The notes under the pieces are model-generated. The model had not been told where the DNA came from. It worked only from the letters and a program-made list of their open reading frames with translations, and did not search any database. From NCBI GenBank assembly GCA_027366525.1, contig DAHXKG010000012.1, positions 1 to 55,141 on the forward strand: a stretch of 55,141 bases of DNA, written 5' to 3'. The DNA is from a candidate division FCPU426 bacterium (GTDB lineage Bacteria; Oederibacteriota; Muellerivitia; Muellerivitales; DAHXKG01). Positions within the stretch are counted from its first letter, which is position 1. Each line of letters starts with the position of its first letter. The position numbers and the translations under genes are program-made. Shown in pieces: positions 25,530-39,885 of the stretch.

Positions 25530-28241
25530 ATGCCTGCCAAGACATCACGTACTAAATCCAAAAAATGTGTTTATTTTTTTGGAAATGGTAAAGCTGAAGG
25601 ACAAGGAACCATGAAAGACTTATTAGGGGGGAAAGGAGCCGGATTGGCCGAAATGACGAATGCGGGAATTCCCGTTCCTCCGGGATTTACGATTACAACG
25701 GATGTTTGCAAAATTTATTATGAAAATGGGAAAAAAATTCCAGAATCAATTGATCGGGAGATGTTAACTCATTTAGCACGACTTGAAAAAGTACTTGGGA
25801 AAAAATTTGGAGGCAATGTTGATCCACTTTTGGTTTCAGTCCGTTCGGGTGCTAAAGTTTCAATGCCTGGAATGATGGACACTATTTTAAATCTAGGCCT
25901 CAATGATGAAACCATTAAGGGACTCATTGCAGCAACGAGTAACGAACGGTTTGCTTATGATGCCTATCGACGATTCATTCAAATGTACGGAAATGTTGTT
26001 ATGGAAATGGATAAAGACTTTTTTGAAAAAGAATTAGAACACCTAAAAGAACAGCGTGGATTTAAAAATGACACACAATTAACTACCCAGGATTTAAAAG
26101 AACTGGTAGATCGATTTAAAAAAATAGTTCGAGCCAAAACCAATCGAGATTTTCCGCAAAATGTTTTAGATCAACTTCGTGGAGCACGAGATGCGGTATT
26201 TCGATCATGGATGAATGATCGAGCCATCGTTTATAGACGTTTGAACGATATTCCGAATGATCTCGGGACAGCGGTAAATGTTCAGTCAATGGTTTTTGGA
26301 AACATGGGAGATGATTCTGGAACCGGTGTGGGATTTACGCGAAATCCTTCAACCGGAGAAAAGAAATTTTATGGTGAGTATTTATTGAATGCTCAAGGTG
26401 AAGATGTCGTGGCTGGAGTTCGAACTCCCAAGCCCATTGATCAGTTGGAAAAAGAAATGCCGAAAGTATTCAAACAACTTTATGATACAACCAAAAAATT
26501 GGAAAAACATTATCGGGATGTTCAAGATTTTGAATTTACAATTGAAAAAAACAAATTGTTCATGTTGCAAACAAGGACCGGCAAACGGACGGCGGCGGCG
26601 GCAGTACGTATTGCGATTGATTTGGTTAAAGAAAAATTAATTAGTAAGGAAGAGGCGTTATTACGTGTTGCGCCTTCTCAGTTAGATCAATTATTACATC
26701 CAGTATTTGATCCCAAAGCACCTAGGGAATTGATTACGAAAGGGTTGCCAGCTTCTCCTGGGGCAGCAACCGGACAAGTTGTTTTTACCGCCGATAAAGC
26801 TGTTGATTGGGTTAACGAAGGTAAAAAGGTTATTTTAGTTCGTTTGGAGACTTCGCCTGATGATATCCATGGTATGGATGCTGCAAGTGGAATCTTAACA
26901 AGCCGAGGCGGAATGACCAGTCATGCCGCAGTTGTTGCACGGGGCATGGGAAAAACTTGTGTTGCCGGGTGCGAGTCTATTAAAGTTAGCGAATCCGAGA
27001 AAACATTTATGGTTGGTTCTTATGTAATTAAGGAGGGCGATTGGATTTCGCTGAATGGATCAACTGGAGAAGTGTTTAACGGAAAACTTGCAACCCAAGA
27101 TGCCGAATTGTCCGGTGATTTTTCAACATTAATGGGTTGGGCCGATGCTGTTCGCAAATTAAAAGTTCGAGCGAATGCCGATATTCCTCGTGATGCCAAG
27201 GTTGCACGAAAATTTATGGCTGAAGGTATTGGACTTTGTCGAACCGAGCATATGTTTTTTGCCGAAGATCGACTGCCACATGTTCAGGCCATGATATTGG
27301 CCAAAGATGAATCAAGCCGTCGTGAAGCACTCAAAAAGCTCTTGCCAATGCAAAAATCTGACTTTTTAGGCCTTTTTGAAGAAATGCAAGGTTTTCCTGT
27401 AACGATTCGATTTCTAGATCCTCCATTGCATGAGTTTTTACCCAAACGAGAAGAACTGATGGTTGAGATTGAAAAATTGAAATGTCAGCAGAAAAATGGA
27501 TCAGAACTTGAGTCGAAGCAAAAATTATTAGCACGCGTAGAGGAACTGCATGAGTTTAACCCCATGCTGGGACTTCGAGGATGCCGACTTGGGATTACAT
27601 ATCCAGAAATTACGGAAATGCAAACAGAAGCTGTTTTTGAAGCCGCATGTGAATTGGCAAAAAAAGGTAAGAAAATTGTTCCAGAAATCATGATTCCATT
27701 GGTGGGCGATGTAGGTGAATTAAAAAATCAAAAGCAAATTGTTGTTCGCAAAGCAATGGAAGTCATGAAGAAAAATTCAGTTCAATTAAATTTTCTTGTT
27801 GGAACAATGATTGAACTTCCCCGAGCAGCTCTCATGGCCGATGAAATTGCTAAAGAGGCGGATTTCTTTAGCTTTGGAACCAATGATCTAACTCAAACTA
27901 CCTTTGGGTTTTCACGAGATGATACGGGAAAAATCATTCGTTCTTATTTAGAATCAAACATCTATGAAAAAGATCCATTTCAAGTTTTGGATCGTCGTGG
28001 AGTAGGACAGTTGGTTCAAATGGGTGTTCAAAAGGGAAGAATGGTGAAATCCAACTTAAAGATTGGTATCTGTGGAGAACATGGTGGGGATCCTCAATCA
28101 GTGGAATTCTGCTATGAGACAGGGTTGGATTATGTATCATGCTCACCCTTTCGAGTTCCCATTGCTCGCTTGGCAGCTGCGCAAGCAGTTTTAAAAGAAA
28201 AACATAACGTTAAAGCAAGCCATTCCAGTCGAAAAAAATAG
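25530..28241 (+). CDS. ppdK: Pyruvate, phosphate dikinase
   Basis: Interconverts pyruvate + ATP + Pi and PEP + AMP + PPi, giving either a gluconeogenic entry or a PPi-linked glycolytic step. The 903-residue protein has the N-terminal ATP-grasp part (GGKGAGLAEMTNAGIPVPPGF, cited to 20), the phospho-histidine domain with GMTSHAAVVARG (His465) and the C-terminal PEP barrel with FSFGTNDLTQTTFG and GICGEHGGDP (Cys848). ATG 25530 is chosen because AGGAGG lies just before it; the frame opens 27 bases earlier. It is a single gene with its own promoter and terminator. Confidence 0.97.
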   Translation: MPAKTSRTKSKKCVYFFGNGKAEGQGTMKDLLGGKGAGLAEMTNAGIPVPPGFTITTDVCKIYYENGKKIPESIDREMLTHLARLEKVLGKKFGGNVDPLLVSVRSGAKVSMPGMMDTILNLGLNDETIKGLIAATSNERFAYDAYRRFIQMYGNVVMEMDKDFFEKELEHLKEQRGFKNDTQLTTQDLKELVDRFKKIVRAKTNRDFPQNVLDQLRGARDAVFRSWMNDRAIVYRRLNDIPNDLGTAVNVQSMVFGNMGDDSGTGVGFTRNPSTGEKKFYGEYLLNAQGEDVVAGVRTPKPIDQLEKEMPKVFKQLYDTTKKLEKHYRDVQDFEFTIEKNKLFMLQTRTGKRTAAAAVRIAIDLVKEKLISKEEALLRVAPSQLDQLLHPVFDPKAPRELITKGLPASPGAATGQVVFTADKAVDWVNEGKKVILVRLETSPDDIHGMDAASGILTSRGGMTSHAAVVARGMGKTCVAGCESIKVSESEKTFMVGSYVIKEGDWISLNGSTGEVFNGKLATQDAELSGDFSTLMGWADAVRKLKVRANADIPRDAKVARKFMAEGIGLCRTEHMFFAEDRLPHVQAMILAKDESSRREALKKLLPMQKSDFLGLFEEMQGFPVTIRFLDPPLHEFLPKREELMVEIEKLKCQQKNGSELESKQKLLARVEELHEFNPMLGLRGCRLGITYPEITEMQTEAVFEAACELAKKGKKIVPEIMIPLVGDVGELKNQKQIVVRKAMEVMKKNSVQLNFLVGTMIELPRAALMADEIAKEADFFSFGTNDLTQTTFGFSRDDTGKIIRSYLESNIYEKDPFQVLDRRGVGQLVQMGVQKGRMVKSNLKIGICGEHGGDPQSVEFCYETGLDYVSCSPFRVPIARLAAAQAVLKEKHNVKASHSSRKK

Positions 28242-28250
28242 TGATTTCTG

Positions 28251-28286
28251 AAAAGCCTAAAAATTTTTTTTAGGCTTTTCTTTTTT
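28251..28286 (+). terminator. Rho-independent terminator of ppdK
   Basis: AAAAGCCTAAA (28251-28261) pairs with TTTAGGCTTTT (28269-28279), followed by CTTTTTT. It begins nine bases after the stop codon. Confidence 0.92.
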
Positions 28287-28331
28287 AAATAAAATAGTTT
28301 TTTGTGATATAGTATGAGAATTGATTTCAAT

Positions 28332-28351
28332 TAACCTGAAAGGTTATTTTT
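28332..28351 (+). promoter_or_regulatory. Short hairpin plus T-run before the beta-helix gene
   Basis: TAACCT-GAA-AGGTTA followed by TTTTT, ending about 14 bases before the GTG start. It could be a small attenuator or a 5' stabilising hairpin. A TATAGT -10-like box lies upstream near 28309. Confidence 0.35.
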
Positions 28352-28364
28352 AAAAGGATGGTAT

Positions 28365-29936
28365 GTGAGCAAATTTAAATGGAGTATTTTGGCAATTCTT
28401 TTACTATATTCTCCACTTTATGCTGCTACTACAATTCAAGGAACATTATCGGGAAATACAGTTTGGAATCGTGTGAATGGACCGTATGATCTAGTTGGGC
28501 TTGTTGTTGTTCCTCGCGGATCTACGCTTACGATTGAGTCAGGAACCAAAATTGTTTTTGAGGGTAGCGCTTTTTTAGATATCCGTGGCGATCTAAACAT
28601 CCAAGGGCAGGCTGTTAGTCCCGTTATTTTAAATCTTGGGAAAGATGAATTATATAATAAAATTTTTATTGAGAATGGGAGCGCCTCCATTTTCAATGCC
28701 GTGATTCTTGGCGGCCTTTTTCAAGTTAGAAATTCAAATCTTACTATTCAGGGAAGTAATTTTACTCAAGGCGGTGGTATTTATTTACAAGGTCATACAA
28801 CTGCACAAATTCAAAATAATAAATTTTATGCCAATGCAGTTGGTATTACATCGGATGGACTTCGAGTCCAAGCCATTATTCGGTTCAATACCATTGTTCA
28901 AAATACCTATGGTTTGTTTTTGAAAAATTTCAAGCAACTTCAAATTCATGATAATAGTATTCACTCTAACCGATCCTATAATGCGGTGATTACCTCAACA
29001 CAAGTACCGAATCTTTCTAAAAATTATTGGGGTACTGAAAATTTAAGCAGCATTGAAACAACCATCAAGGGCACTGCGCGATTGACACCCACTCGATCAT
29101 TAGATGGAATTTTGAGAATTGTAATTTTAAAGCAGTTGCCAAATATTCCACATAATCGCATTGTGGCCATGATTCATAAAATTAATGCCCAAAAACAGAA
29201 AAGGAAAGCATTATCATATCAAGCTAGAATGGAAGCGATCAAAGAAGAATCCCGATTAGCGTTATTGAAACAAAAATCCTTCAAAAATAACAGTTCACCA
29301 ACGCCAGCACCTTCGCTTTTAATTCCCACACCATCGCCGACGCCCATCATCCCGGTCGCCACATTGCCAATATCATCGCCGGTTCAAGTTTCTTCTGCAC
29401 CGGCATGGAAAAATTCTTCAACCGCTGTAGTAATTCCGCTAGCTCCTGCTCCATATCATTTAACGCCCATTCCTAATCTTCCTCCACAATTAGGGACTTG
29501 GATAGCACCTGAAACCTCAAGTCCCTCAGTTGCATCCTCAATACCTTCTAGTTCTCCGACAGTTGCACCTGCAAGTTCGACGACCACAAATATAATATCA
29601 GCTCCAGTACCAAATTCATCATCTCCATCCACGTCATCTTCAGCACTTCCCCCATTACCTCCATCAATGTCTAATACGACATCAACTTCTCCCAACAATG
29701 CTGGTACGGCTCCATCTGAAAATTTACCGATTCCTTCTCAATCGGGAAGCTCAAATTCAAACAACAACTTAAATACGATTCCACTACCGCCCTCTCTTGA
29801 ATCTCAAAGTGATACTACCACAGCTAATCAATCTATTTCATTACCTCCGATTAACGATGTTAATGCTCCGCCACCGCAAGATCTTCAATTGCCGCCAACG
29901 AGCAATTTGGGGAACATGAGTTTTCAATCTAAGTAA
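28365..29936 (+). CDS. Secreted beta-helix protein with Pro/Ser/Thr-rich tail
   Basis: 523 residues. A signal peptide (about 1-21, ending LYA) precedes a right-handed parallel beta-helix (about 25-240). The helix contains repeated turns such as GSTLTIESGTKIVFEGSAFL, ASIFNAVILGG and NSNLTIQGSNFTQGG, plus the NYWG motif typical of nosD/pectate-lyase-like folds. A short Lys-rich coil follows (about 265-310), then a long tail of Pro, Ser, Thr and Asn (about 310-523) without a membrane anchor or sorting signal. The start is GTG with AAAAGGA upstream. Substrate and location beyond secretion are unknown; it may be a cell-surface or carbohydrate-binding protein. Confidence 0.8.
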   Translation: MSKFKWSILAILLLYSPLYAATTIQGTLSGNTVWNRVNGPYDLVGLVVVPRGSTLTIESGTKIVFEGSAFLDIRGDLNIQGQAVSPVILNLGKDELYNKIFIENGSASIFNAVILGGLFQVRNSNLTIQGSNFTQGGGIYLQGHTTAQIQNNKFYANAVGITSDGLRVQAIIRFNTIVQNTYGLFLKNFKQLQIHDNSIHSNRSYNAVITSTQVPNLSKNYWGTENLSSIETTIKGTARLTPTRSLDGILRIVILKQLPNIPHNRIVAMIHKINAQKQKRKALSYQARMEAIKEESRLALLKQKSFKNNSSPTPAPSLLIPTPSPTPIIPVATLPISSPVQVSSAPAWKNSSTAVVIPLAPAPYHLTPIPNLPPQLGTWIAPETSSPSVASSIPSSSPTVAPASSTTTNIISAPVPNSSSPSTSSSALPPLPPSMSNTTSTSPNNAGTAPSENLPIPSQSGSSNSNNNLNTIPLPPSLESQSDTTTANQSISLPPINDVNAPPPQDLQLPPTSNLGNMSFQSK

Positions 29937-30075
29937 CGTTTAATTTAAATATAGTCAATCAATTCAGTGATCCAGTCGAATTTCGTTTTTTATTTGGATA
30001 ATCTTTTCTTGGAAAATAGCTTAAAATTCGTTAAAGTAATTTTGAAAATAATAAGTAGTATTAGGAGCCTTGGTT

Positions 30076-30552
30076 ATGGAAATTCGTTGTGCTTTTATAA
30101 CTGTCGGTGAAAAATATATTTCTAAACAAATGAAGGATGAATGCGGAGATATTTTAGAATCAGCTTGCAATCGTATGGGATGGAAACTGGTTGAACGACA
30201 TGTTTTGGGTGATCAGGAATCGGAAATCATTAACTGGCTTATTACTAAATCGGATCAGGAAAAAGTGAATATTATTTTCACGATTGATGGCATTGGATCG
30301 TCAAGGACCCATCGAGTTCCAGAAGCGCTTTATCATGTTTGTGAAAAGTGGCTTCCTGGTGTTTCAGAATTTATTCGTTTCAAAATATCCGAAAAGTATC
30401 CTTGGATTATATTTACACGGGGACAAGCGGGCATGCGCGGAAAATCAGTTATTATTAATTTACCGGCATCTCCAGGGGCGATTAAGGATGCACTCGATCT
30501 GATTAAAACTCAACTGCGGCCTTTTTTGGAACAGGTATCGGAAGAAAATTAA
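30076..30552 (+). CDS. Stand-alone MoaB/MogA-like domain protein
   Basis: 158 residues with the fold pattern of MogA/MoaB, which adenylylate molybdopterin. Conserved blocks include RCAFITVGEKYIS, the late VIINLPASPGAIKDAL and GMRGK. The central signature is altered: the family's TTGGTG..RDVTPEA reads TIDGIGSSRTHRVPEA, losing the second Gly-Thr pair and the Asp. No other molybdenum-cofactor gene is in the window. It may have another substrate or be degenerate. ATG 30076 is eight bases after AGGAG; a TTG two codons earlier is too close to that site. The stop codon shares its bases with the stop of the opposing gene. Confidence 0.72.
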   Translation: MEIRCAFITVGEKYISKQMKDECGDILESACNRMGWKLVERHVLGDQESEIINWLITKSDQEKVNIIFTIDGIGSSRTHRVPEALYHVCEKWLPGVSEFIRFKISEKYPWIIFTRGQAGMRGKSVIINLPASPGAIKDALDLIKTQLRPFLEQVSEEN

Positions 30553-32828
30553 AATCCCTCAATTGAACTGCTGCTGGGGGTAGCCGTCGGAATCGGCGTG
30601 AAAACTGGATTGAAAGCTGGATTCGAAATTTTCGAGTGAACTTGTGGATGCAGGAGATCAAAAAGGTGATTTGAAATTACAGCCGTGGCGGTGGGCTGGG
30701 GTACGGAAGCTCGATGCGATTCAATCATGTAAATATCACCAGAACTTGTTGGAGCATTTTTTATTGGTGTAGGTTGCGATGCAACAACGTTTGTACTTAG
30801 CGATCCATAGAAACTGGAAATTTGATTAAAGGTTCCTTTACAATGGCGAAGTGGAACCGTGTCTTTTTTGAAAACTTCAAGAGTCGTATGTTGACAACAC
30901 CCGGGTATGGCCAAAAGGCCTGTTCTATTACAGATGCGTTTTTCAACAATCCCAGGTGGAACAGTGAAATTTTCAGGTTTTTGATTTTCAAGTGCATGTT
31001 TCATAAAATTTTCCCAAATCGGCGCTGCGGCATACCCTCCGACTTCATTAGGTCCGATGCTTTGACGTTGATCATAGCCAACCCAAACGCCACAAGTTAA
31101 CTGTGGCGTATATCCAATAAACCATGCATCAATTTCATTATTGGTGGTTCCAGTTTTACCTGCTGCTGGATAGGTAAATCCCAGTTGCCGAATTAGTTGT
31201 CCGGTTCCATGATTGATAACGGATTCCAGTGTGTGCGTAATGATGTAGGCGGTTTGTGGATCAATGACTGAAACAGCCTGAGAATGAGTTATTTCAATTG
31301 TTTTACCGTTCGCATTTTTAACATATAAAATACCAAATGGTTCAACTCGAATACCCTGATTATCAAAAATCGAATAAGCACGCACAAGTTCCTCAAGCGT
31401 TACATCGGAACTTCCTAACGCCAAAGTTAAATTTGGAGTAAGTGGAGAAGTAATGCCCATTTTGCGGGCCATCCGAATGACGGGATCAATCCCAATATTA
31501 TTCAGTAATTTAATAGTAACCACATTAATGGAGTTTTCTAGAGCATAATGGAGTGTTGTTGGGCCATGAAAGTGATTATCATAATCTTCAGGACTCCAAG
31601 TTGTTCCATTGGCATTTTTAAAAACGATAGGAGCGTCTAGGATAATATCAGCCATGGTATAACCTTGTTCTAAGGCGGTAGTATAGACAATAGGTTTAAA
31701 AGACGATCCAGGTTGTCGTTCAGCTTGAATCGCTCGATTAAACATGCTTTTATTAAAGTTGCGCCCTCCAACCATAGCTCGAATAGCTCCCGTATGGGGA
31801 TCAATGCACAATAAAGCAGCTTGTAGCGGTTGCTGATTTGGAATATTGGCATAAATAATTTTATGGGTTCGATCTTCAATTTGTTTTAATCCTTCTTGGA
31901 CGGCTTTATGTGCAGCTTCTTGAAGGCGCAAGTTTAAAGTTGTATAAACGGATAGTCCATCCTTATAAACCGCTTGGGGACCAAATTCATTTTCAAGTTC
32001 TTGTTGAACATATTCCACAAAATAGGGAGCATTTTCCACATTGGTGCTTTTCAGAACAAGCGGTGCAATTTCAGCGAGTTCTTCTTCGGACTTAGTAATA
32101 TAGCCCTGGGAATGCATGGCTTTAAGCACAAGATTTCTGCGTGCAACTGCTTGGATCGGATGAACGTATGGATCATAGTAGCTAGGTGCTTTGGGAAGGG
32201 CGGCAATCATCGCACATTCGGGCAGGGTTAGATCTTTGCAATTTACTCCAAAATAAATACGACTAGCTGCTTCAATACCATAAGCACCTTGCCCAAAATA
32301 AATTTGATTAAAGTACATGTCTAAAATTTGATTTTTTGTAAAATTTTTGGCTAATTGAATAGCTAGAAGCGCTTCGCGAATTTTTCTCGAAAGAGTTCGT
32401 TGAGGTGTTAAAAAAAGATTTCTGGCTAGCTGCTGCGTAAGGGTACTGCCACCCTCTAGTACGCCACCGTGAAGCACATTGATAATAAAGGCTCGAGCAA
32501 TTCCAATATAGTCTAAAGCTCCATGGTCATAAAACCGAGCGTCTTCAATTGAAATCAGAGCTTTTTGCATAATAAGTGGAATGTCCGAGAGAGGGACAAA
32601 GGTGCGTTGTTCAGAGCCTATTTGGGCAATTAATTTTCCATGAATGTCATATAAACGCGTGGCATGCATGGGTTTAAATTCACTTAAATTTCGGATATCG
32701 GGTAACTCTTGCAAGTGGGCATATAGAATACCCATGAAGATACCGGTAAACGCTAAAAAAACAAAAATTAAACCAATCAATAATCGATGGGATTTAGGTT
32801 TAGCCGATGGACTAATTTTAGTTGGCAA
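30549..32828 (-). CDS. mrcA: Bifunctional penicillin-binding protein 1A
   Basis: Class A PBP that polymerises and cross-links peptidoglycan. After one membrane helix (residues 15-38) comes a GT51 transglycosylase with IEDARFYDH (Glu95), GGSTLTQQLARNLFL, RKIREALLAIQL and YFNQIYFGQGAYGIEAA. The transpeptidase follows with SSFK near 374, SINV and KTGTT near 557. The C-terminal extension has four cysteines (CNRTG, GCC, HC) and a Pro/Ser/Thr-rich end. The start is TTG, nine bases after AAAGGAG. It is convergent with the MoaB-like gene and divergent from tyrS. Confidence 0.95.
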   Translation of the reverse strand: MPTKISPSAKPKSHRLLIGLIFVFLAFTGIFMGILYAHLQELPDIRNLSEFKPMHATRLYDIHGKLIAQIGSEQRTFVPLSDIPLIMQKALISIEDARFYDHGALDYIGIARAFIINVLHGGVLEGGSTLTQQLARNLFLTPQRTLSRKIREALLAIQLAKNFTKNQILDMYFNQIYFGQGAYGIEAASRIYFGVNCKDLTLPECAMIAALPKAPSYYDPYVHPIQAVARRNLVLKAMHSQGYITKSEEELAEIAPLVLKSTNVENAPYFVEYVQQELENEFGPQAVYKDGLSVYTTLNLRLQEAAHKAVQEGLKQIEDRTHKIIYANIPNQQPLQAALLCIDPHTGAIRAMVGGRNFNKSMFNRAIQAERQPGSSFKPIVYTTALEQGYTMADIILDAPIVFKNANGTTWSPEDYDNHFHGPTTLHYALENSINVVTIKLLNNIGIDPVIRMARKMGITSPLTPNLTLALGSSDVTLEELVRAYSIFDNQGIRVEPFGILYVKNANGKTIEITHSQAVSVIDPQTAYIITHTLESVINHGTGQLIRQLGFTYPAAGKTGTTNNEIDAWFIGYTPQLTCGVWVGYDQRQSIGPNEVGGYAAAPIWENFMKHALENQKPENFTVPPGIVEKRICNRTGLLAIPGCCQHTTLEVFKKDTVPLRHCKGTFNQISSFYGSLSTNVVASQPTPIKNAPTSSGDIYMIESHRASVPQPTATAVISNHLFDLLHPQVHSKISNPAFNPVFTPIPTATPSSSSIEGF

Positions 32829-32973
32829 AGCTAAAAGCTCCTTTCAACCAGATCAAATTTTATAAATTTGGTTAACCATTCAACAGTGTTTTTCTAAAAA
32901 TCAAGTTAGAGTCGATTTTATAAGATTTTTTGATTTTTAAGTATGTTTTTTTTAGTTAAACTATGTGTTCTAT

Positions 32974-34221
32974 ATGGAACCTATTTTTAAAAAAAAACCA
33001 GACGATCAATACGAACAACTTACCGAAGGGATTTTGGAAATTATTAGCGGTAAGGAGTTTATTGAAAAACTCAATCAGTCTTATTATCGACAACAACCAT
33101 TGAAAATCAAGTGGGGAGCAGATCCTTCGGCACCGGATATTCACCTAGGGCATTCTGTGGTTCTTAAGAAGCTTCGGCAATTTCAAGACTTAGGTCATCG
33201 TGTTCAATTTTTAATTGGTGATTTTACAGCAATGATTGGAGATCCAACGGGTAAAACGGTTACTCGTCAACCACTATCCCGTGAACAAATTGAGATCAAT
33301 TCAAAAACATATTTAACGCAGGTTTTCAAAGTTCTTGATGATGATCCTGAAAAAATTGAAATTCGATTTAATAGTGAATGGTGCCGTCCAATGTCATTTG
33401 AGGATGTGATTCGCCTAGCTTCCAAGTATACGGTTGCTCGCATTTTGGAACGTGATGATTTTTCAAATCGATTGAAAGCAAATCGTCCGATTGAATTACA
33501 TGAAATACTTTATCCTTTAATTCAGGGCTATGACTCTGTAGTGCTTCAGTGCGATGTGGAAATGTGTGGAAGCGATCAAAAATTTAATTGTCTTGTTGCG
33601 CGCGCTTTGCAGCAAGAAAGCGGGCAGGCTCCAGAAGTCATTATATCAATGCCCATCTTAGAGGGTTTGGATGGCGTAAAAAAAATGTCGAAGAGTTATG
33701 GAAATTATATTGGATTAATGGACACTCCGCATGACATGTTTTCCAAGTTGATGAGTATTTCAGATGCACTGATGATGCGATATTATGCTTTGCTTTGGGA
33801 TTCCATCACTGAATCGAAAGATATTTGTGATCAGGTGCGTCAAGATCAATTGCATCCTAAAACAGCCAAGCTGAAATTGGCTCATGGAATCACCGAACAG
33901 TTTCATGGAAAAGAATTAGCCGATGAGGCACAAACCTATTTTGAAAATCGATATCAATTTTCAGAAGAAGTCTCATATACGACACATGCTTTAAAGCCGG
34001 GAGAGTATCGGATATCAGATTTATTGGTTCATTTAAAGCTTGCGTCGAGTAAAGCCGAAGCCAAACGCATGGTTCAACAAGGTGCGGTATTATTGGGACA
34101 ATTTAAGCAAGAAACACCGAATCAAATCAAACAATTTAATTATCTCATTTCATTTCAACACGGTGAACATTGGCTGTTGAAATATGGAAAAACATTTCTC
34201 AAACTAGCAATTGAGTTATGA
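32974..34221 (+). CDS. tyrS: Tyrosyl-tRNA synthetase
   Basis: Class I synthetase of about 415 residues. It shows KWGADPSAPDIHLGHSVVLK (HLGH at 57-60), FLIGDFTAMIGDPTGK, the KMSKSYGN loop near 236 and a C-terminal S4 domain (YRISDLLVHLKLASSKAEAKR). The K-MSKSYGN and DPTGK features fit the TyrZ-like subgroup. No clear ribosome site is visible; I chose ATG 32974, and GTG 32965 is the alternative. No T-box is seen in the 145-base divergent gap. Confidence 0.95.
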   Translation: MEPIFKKKPDDQYEQLTEGILEIISGKEFIEKLNQSYYRQQPLKIKWGADPSAPDIHLGHSVVLKKLRQFQDLGHRVQFLIGDFTAMIGDPTGKTVTRQPLSREQIEINSKTYLTQVFKVLDDDPEKIEIRFNSEWCRPMSFEDVIRLASKYTVARILERDDFSNRLKANRPIELHEILYPLIQGYDSVVLQCDVEMCGSDQKFNCLVARALQQESGQAPEVIISMPILEGLDGVKKMSKSYGNYIGLMDTPHDMFSKLMSISDALMMRYYALLWDSITESKDICDQVRQDQLHPKTAKLKLAHGITEQFHGKELADEAQTYFENRYQFSEEVSYTTHALKPGEYRISDLLVHLKLASSKAEAKRMVQQGAVLLGQFKQETPNQIKQFNYLISFQHGEHWLLKYGKTFLKLAIEL

Positions 34222-34358
34222 TTAAAAAGTCAGGCGAAGATTAATCTGGCCATCAATGCGGCAAGATACGCTATTTAGGTGTAATTTATTGGAAATTTAG
34301 AGTGTTTCATATTATGATATCCCAAGATACAAAATTATATTATTTTTTAAAAGATTAC

Positions 34359-34387
34359 TTGACGAGTTATAAATAATTTAGTATAAC
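34359..34387 (+). promoter_or_regulatory. rRNA operon promoter
   Basis: TTGACG (34359-34364), 17-base spacer, TATAAC (34382-34387), with an A/T-rich tract just upstream that could act as an UP element. It lies about 127 bases before mature 16S. Confidence 0.7.
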
Positions 34388-34394
34388 TTTATCC

Positions 34395-34418
34395 CCTGCA
34401 AAAAATATGTTTTGCAGG
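34395..34418 (+). promoter_or_regulatory. Leader hairpin of the rRNA operon
   Basis: CCTGCAAAA pairs perfectly with TTTTGCAGG at the very start of the transcript. There is no T-run, so an antitermination or stabilising role is more likely than termination. Confidence 0.45.
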
Positions 34419-34430
34419 AGGTTAACATCG

Positions 34431-34456
34431 GTCTTTGAAAACTAAATAGTGCATCT
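34431..34456 (+). promoter_or_regulatory. 5' half of the pre-16S processing stem
   Basis: These 26 bases pair with 36144-36169 with a single mismatch, bracketing 16S as an RNase III-type processing stem. Confidence 0.75.
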
Positions 34457-34514
34457 GAAGTTCAATTGGGTGCTTTTCAATTGTTTTGGGTTTTTAAAAA
34501 GAGCTAAATCAGTA

Positions 34515-36073
<1,559 letters not shown>

Positions 36074-36143
36074 TGGAGAACATGGATAGCCTTTCATAGT
36101 GATGAAAGGGCTGATCCGTAACTCCAAGTGGATACTCAATTGA

Positions 36144-36169
36144 AGATGCACTATTTAGTTTTGAAAGAC
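36144..36169 (+). promoter_or_regulatory. 3' half of the pre-16S processing stem
   Basis: Complement of 34431-34456 with one mismatch, between 16S and tRNA-Ile. Confidence 0.75.
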
Positions 36170-36218
36170 CGACTGGTTTAACTGAGCTGTTGGAGCTGAG
36201 CGGTGAACCCGATACAAT

Positions 36219-36295
<77 letters not shown>

Positions 36296-36317
36296 GTGTT
36301 TGTATGGCGGGTTAAGA

Positions 36318-36393
36318 GGGGATGTAGCTCAGTTGGGAGAGCACCTGCTTTGCAAGCAGGGGGTCACCGGTTCGATCCCGGTCATCTCCACCA
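36318..36393 (+). tRNA. tRNA-Ala (TGC)
   Basis: Acceptor GGGGATG pairs with CATCTCC (one G-U), the anticodon loop is TTTGCAA, the T arm is GGTTCGATCCC and CCA is encoded. It lies 22 bases after tRNA-Ile, the classical Ile-Ala spacer pair. Confidence 0.98.
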
Positions 36394-36591
36394 GTTTGTG
36401 TTAGGAATGAGGTTTAAGAAAGAAGTTTTGCATACTTGGCCGTACGCGACTAAGTATGGAACACTTCTTCCAGTTATTAAAGGAAAGGTTCTGAATACCG
36501 TAAGGTATTCTGCTCTTTGATAAGAGAATGGAAAATACTATTAGCTGAACCGAGTGCATTAAGATTATTATGCGGTGATAGTAAATCATGT

Positions 36592-39617
<3,026 letters not shown>

Positions 39618-39710
39618 GTGATTTATTATATCCACATGATAGTATTTGATGTATTTCGGTAGGCTTGTTTTTCCATTCTCTTGATTTATAATTGCTTTTG
39701 ATTTATGTGC

Positions 39711-39830
<120 letters not shown>

Positions 39831-39835
39831 TTTAT

Positions 39836-39885
39836 GAGCCTCATTTTTGAATTTATCAAAAATGAGGCTCTTCTATTTTATTTCT
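39836..39885 (+). terminator. Terminator of the rRNA operon
   Basis: GAGCCTCATTTTTGA (39836-39850) pairs perfectly with TCAAAAATGAGGCTC (39856-39870) around ATTTA, followed by a T-rich tail. Starts about six bases after 5S. Confidence 0.95.
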
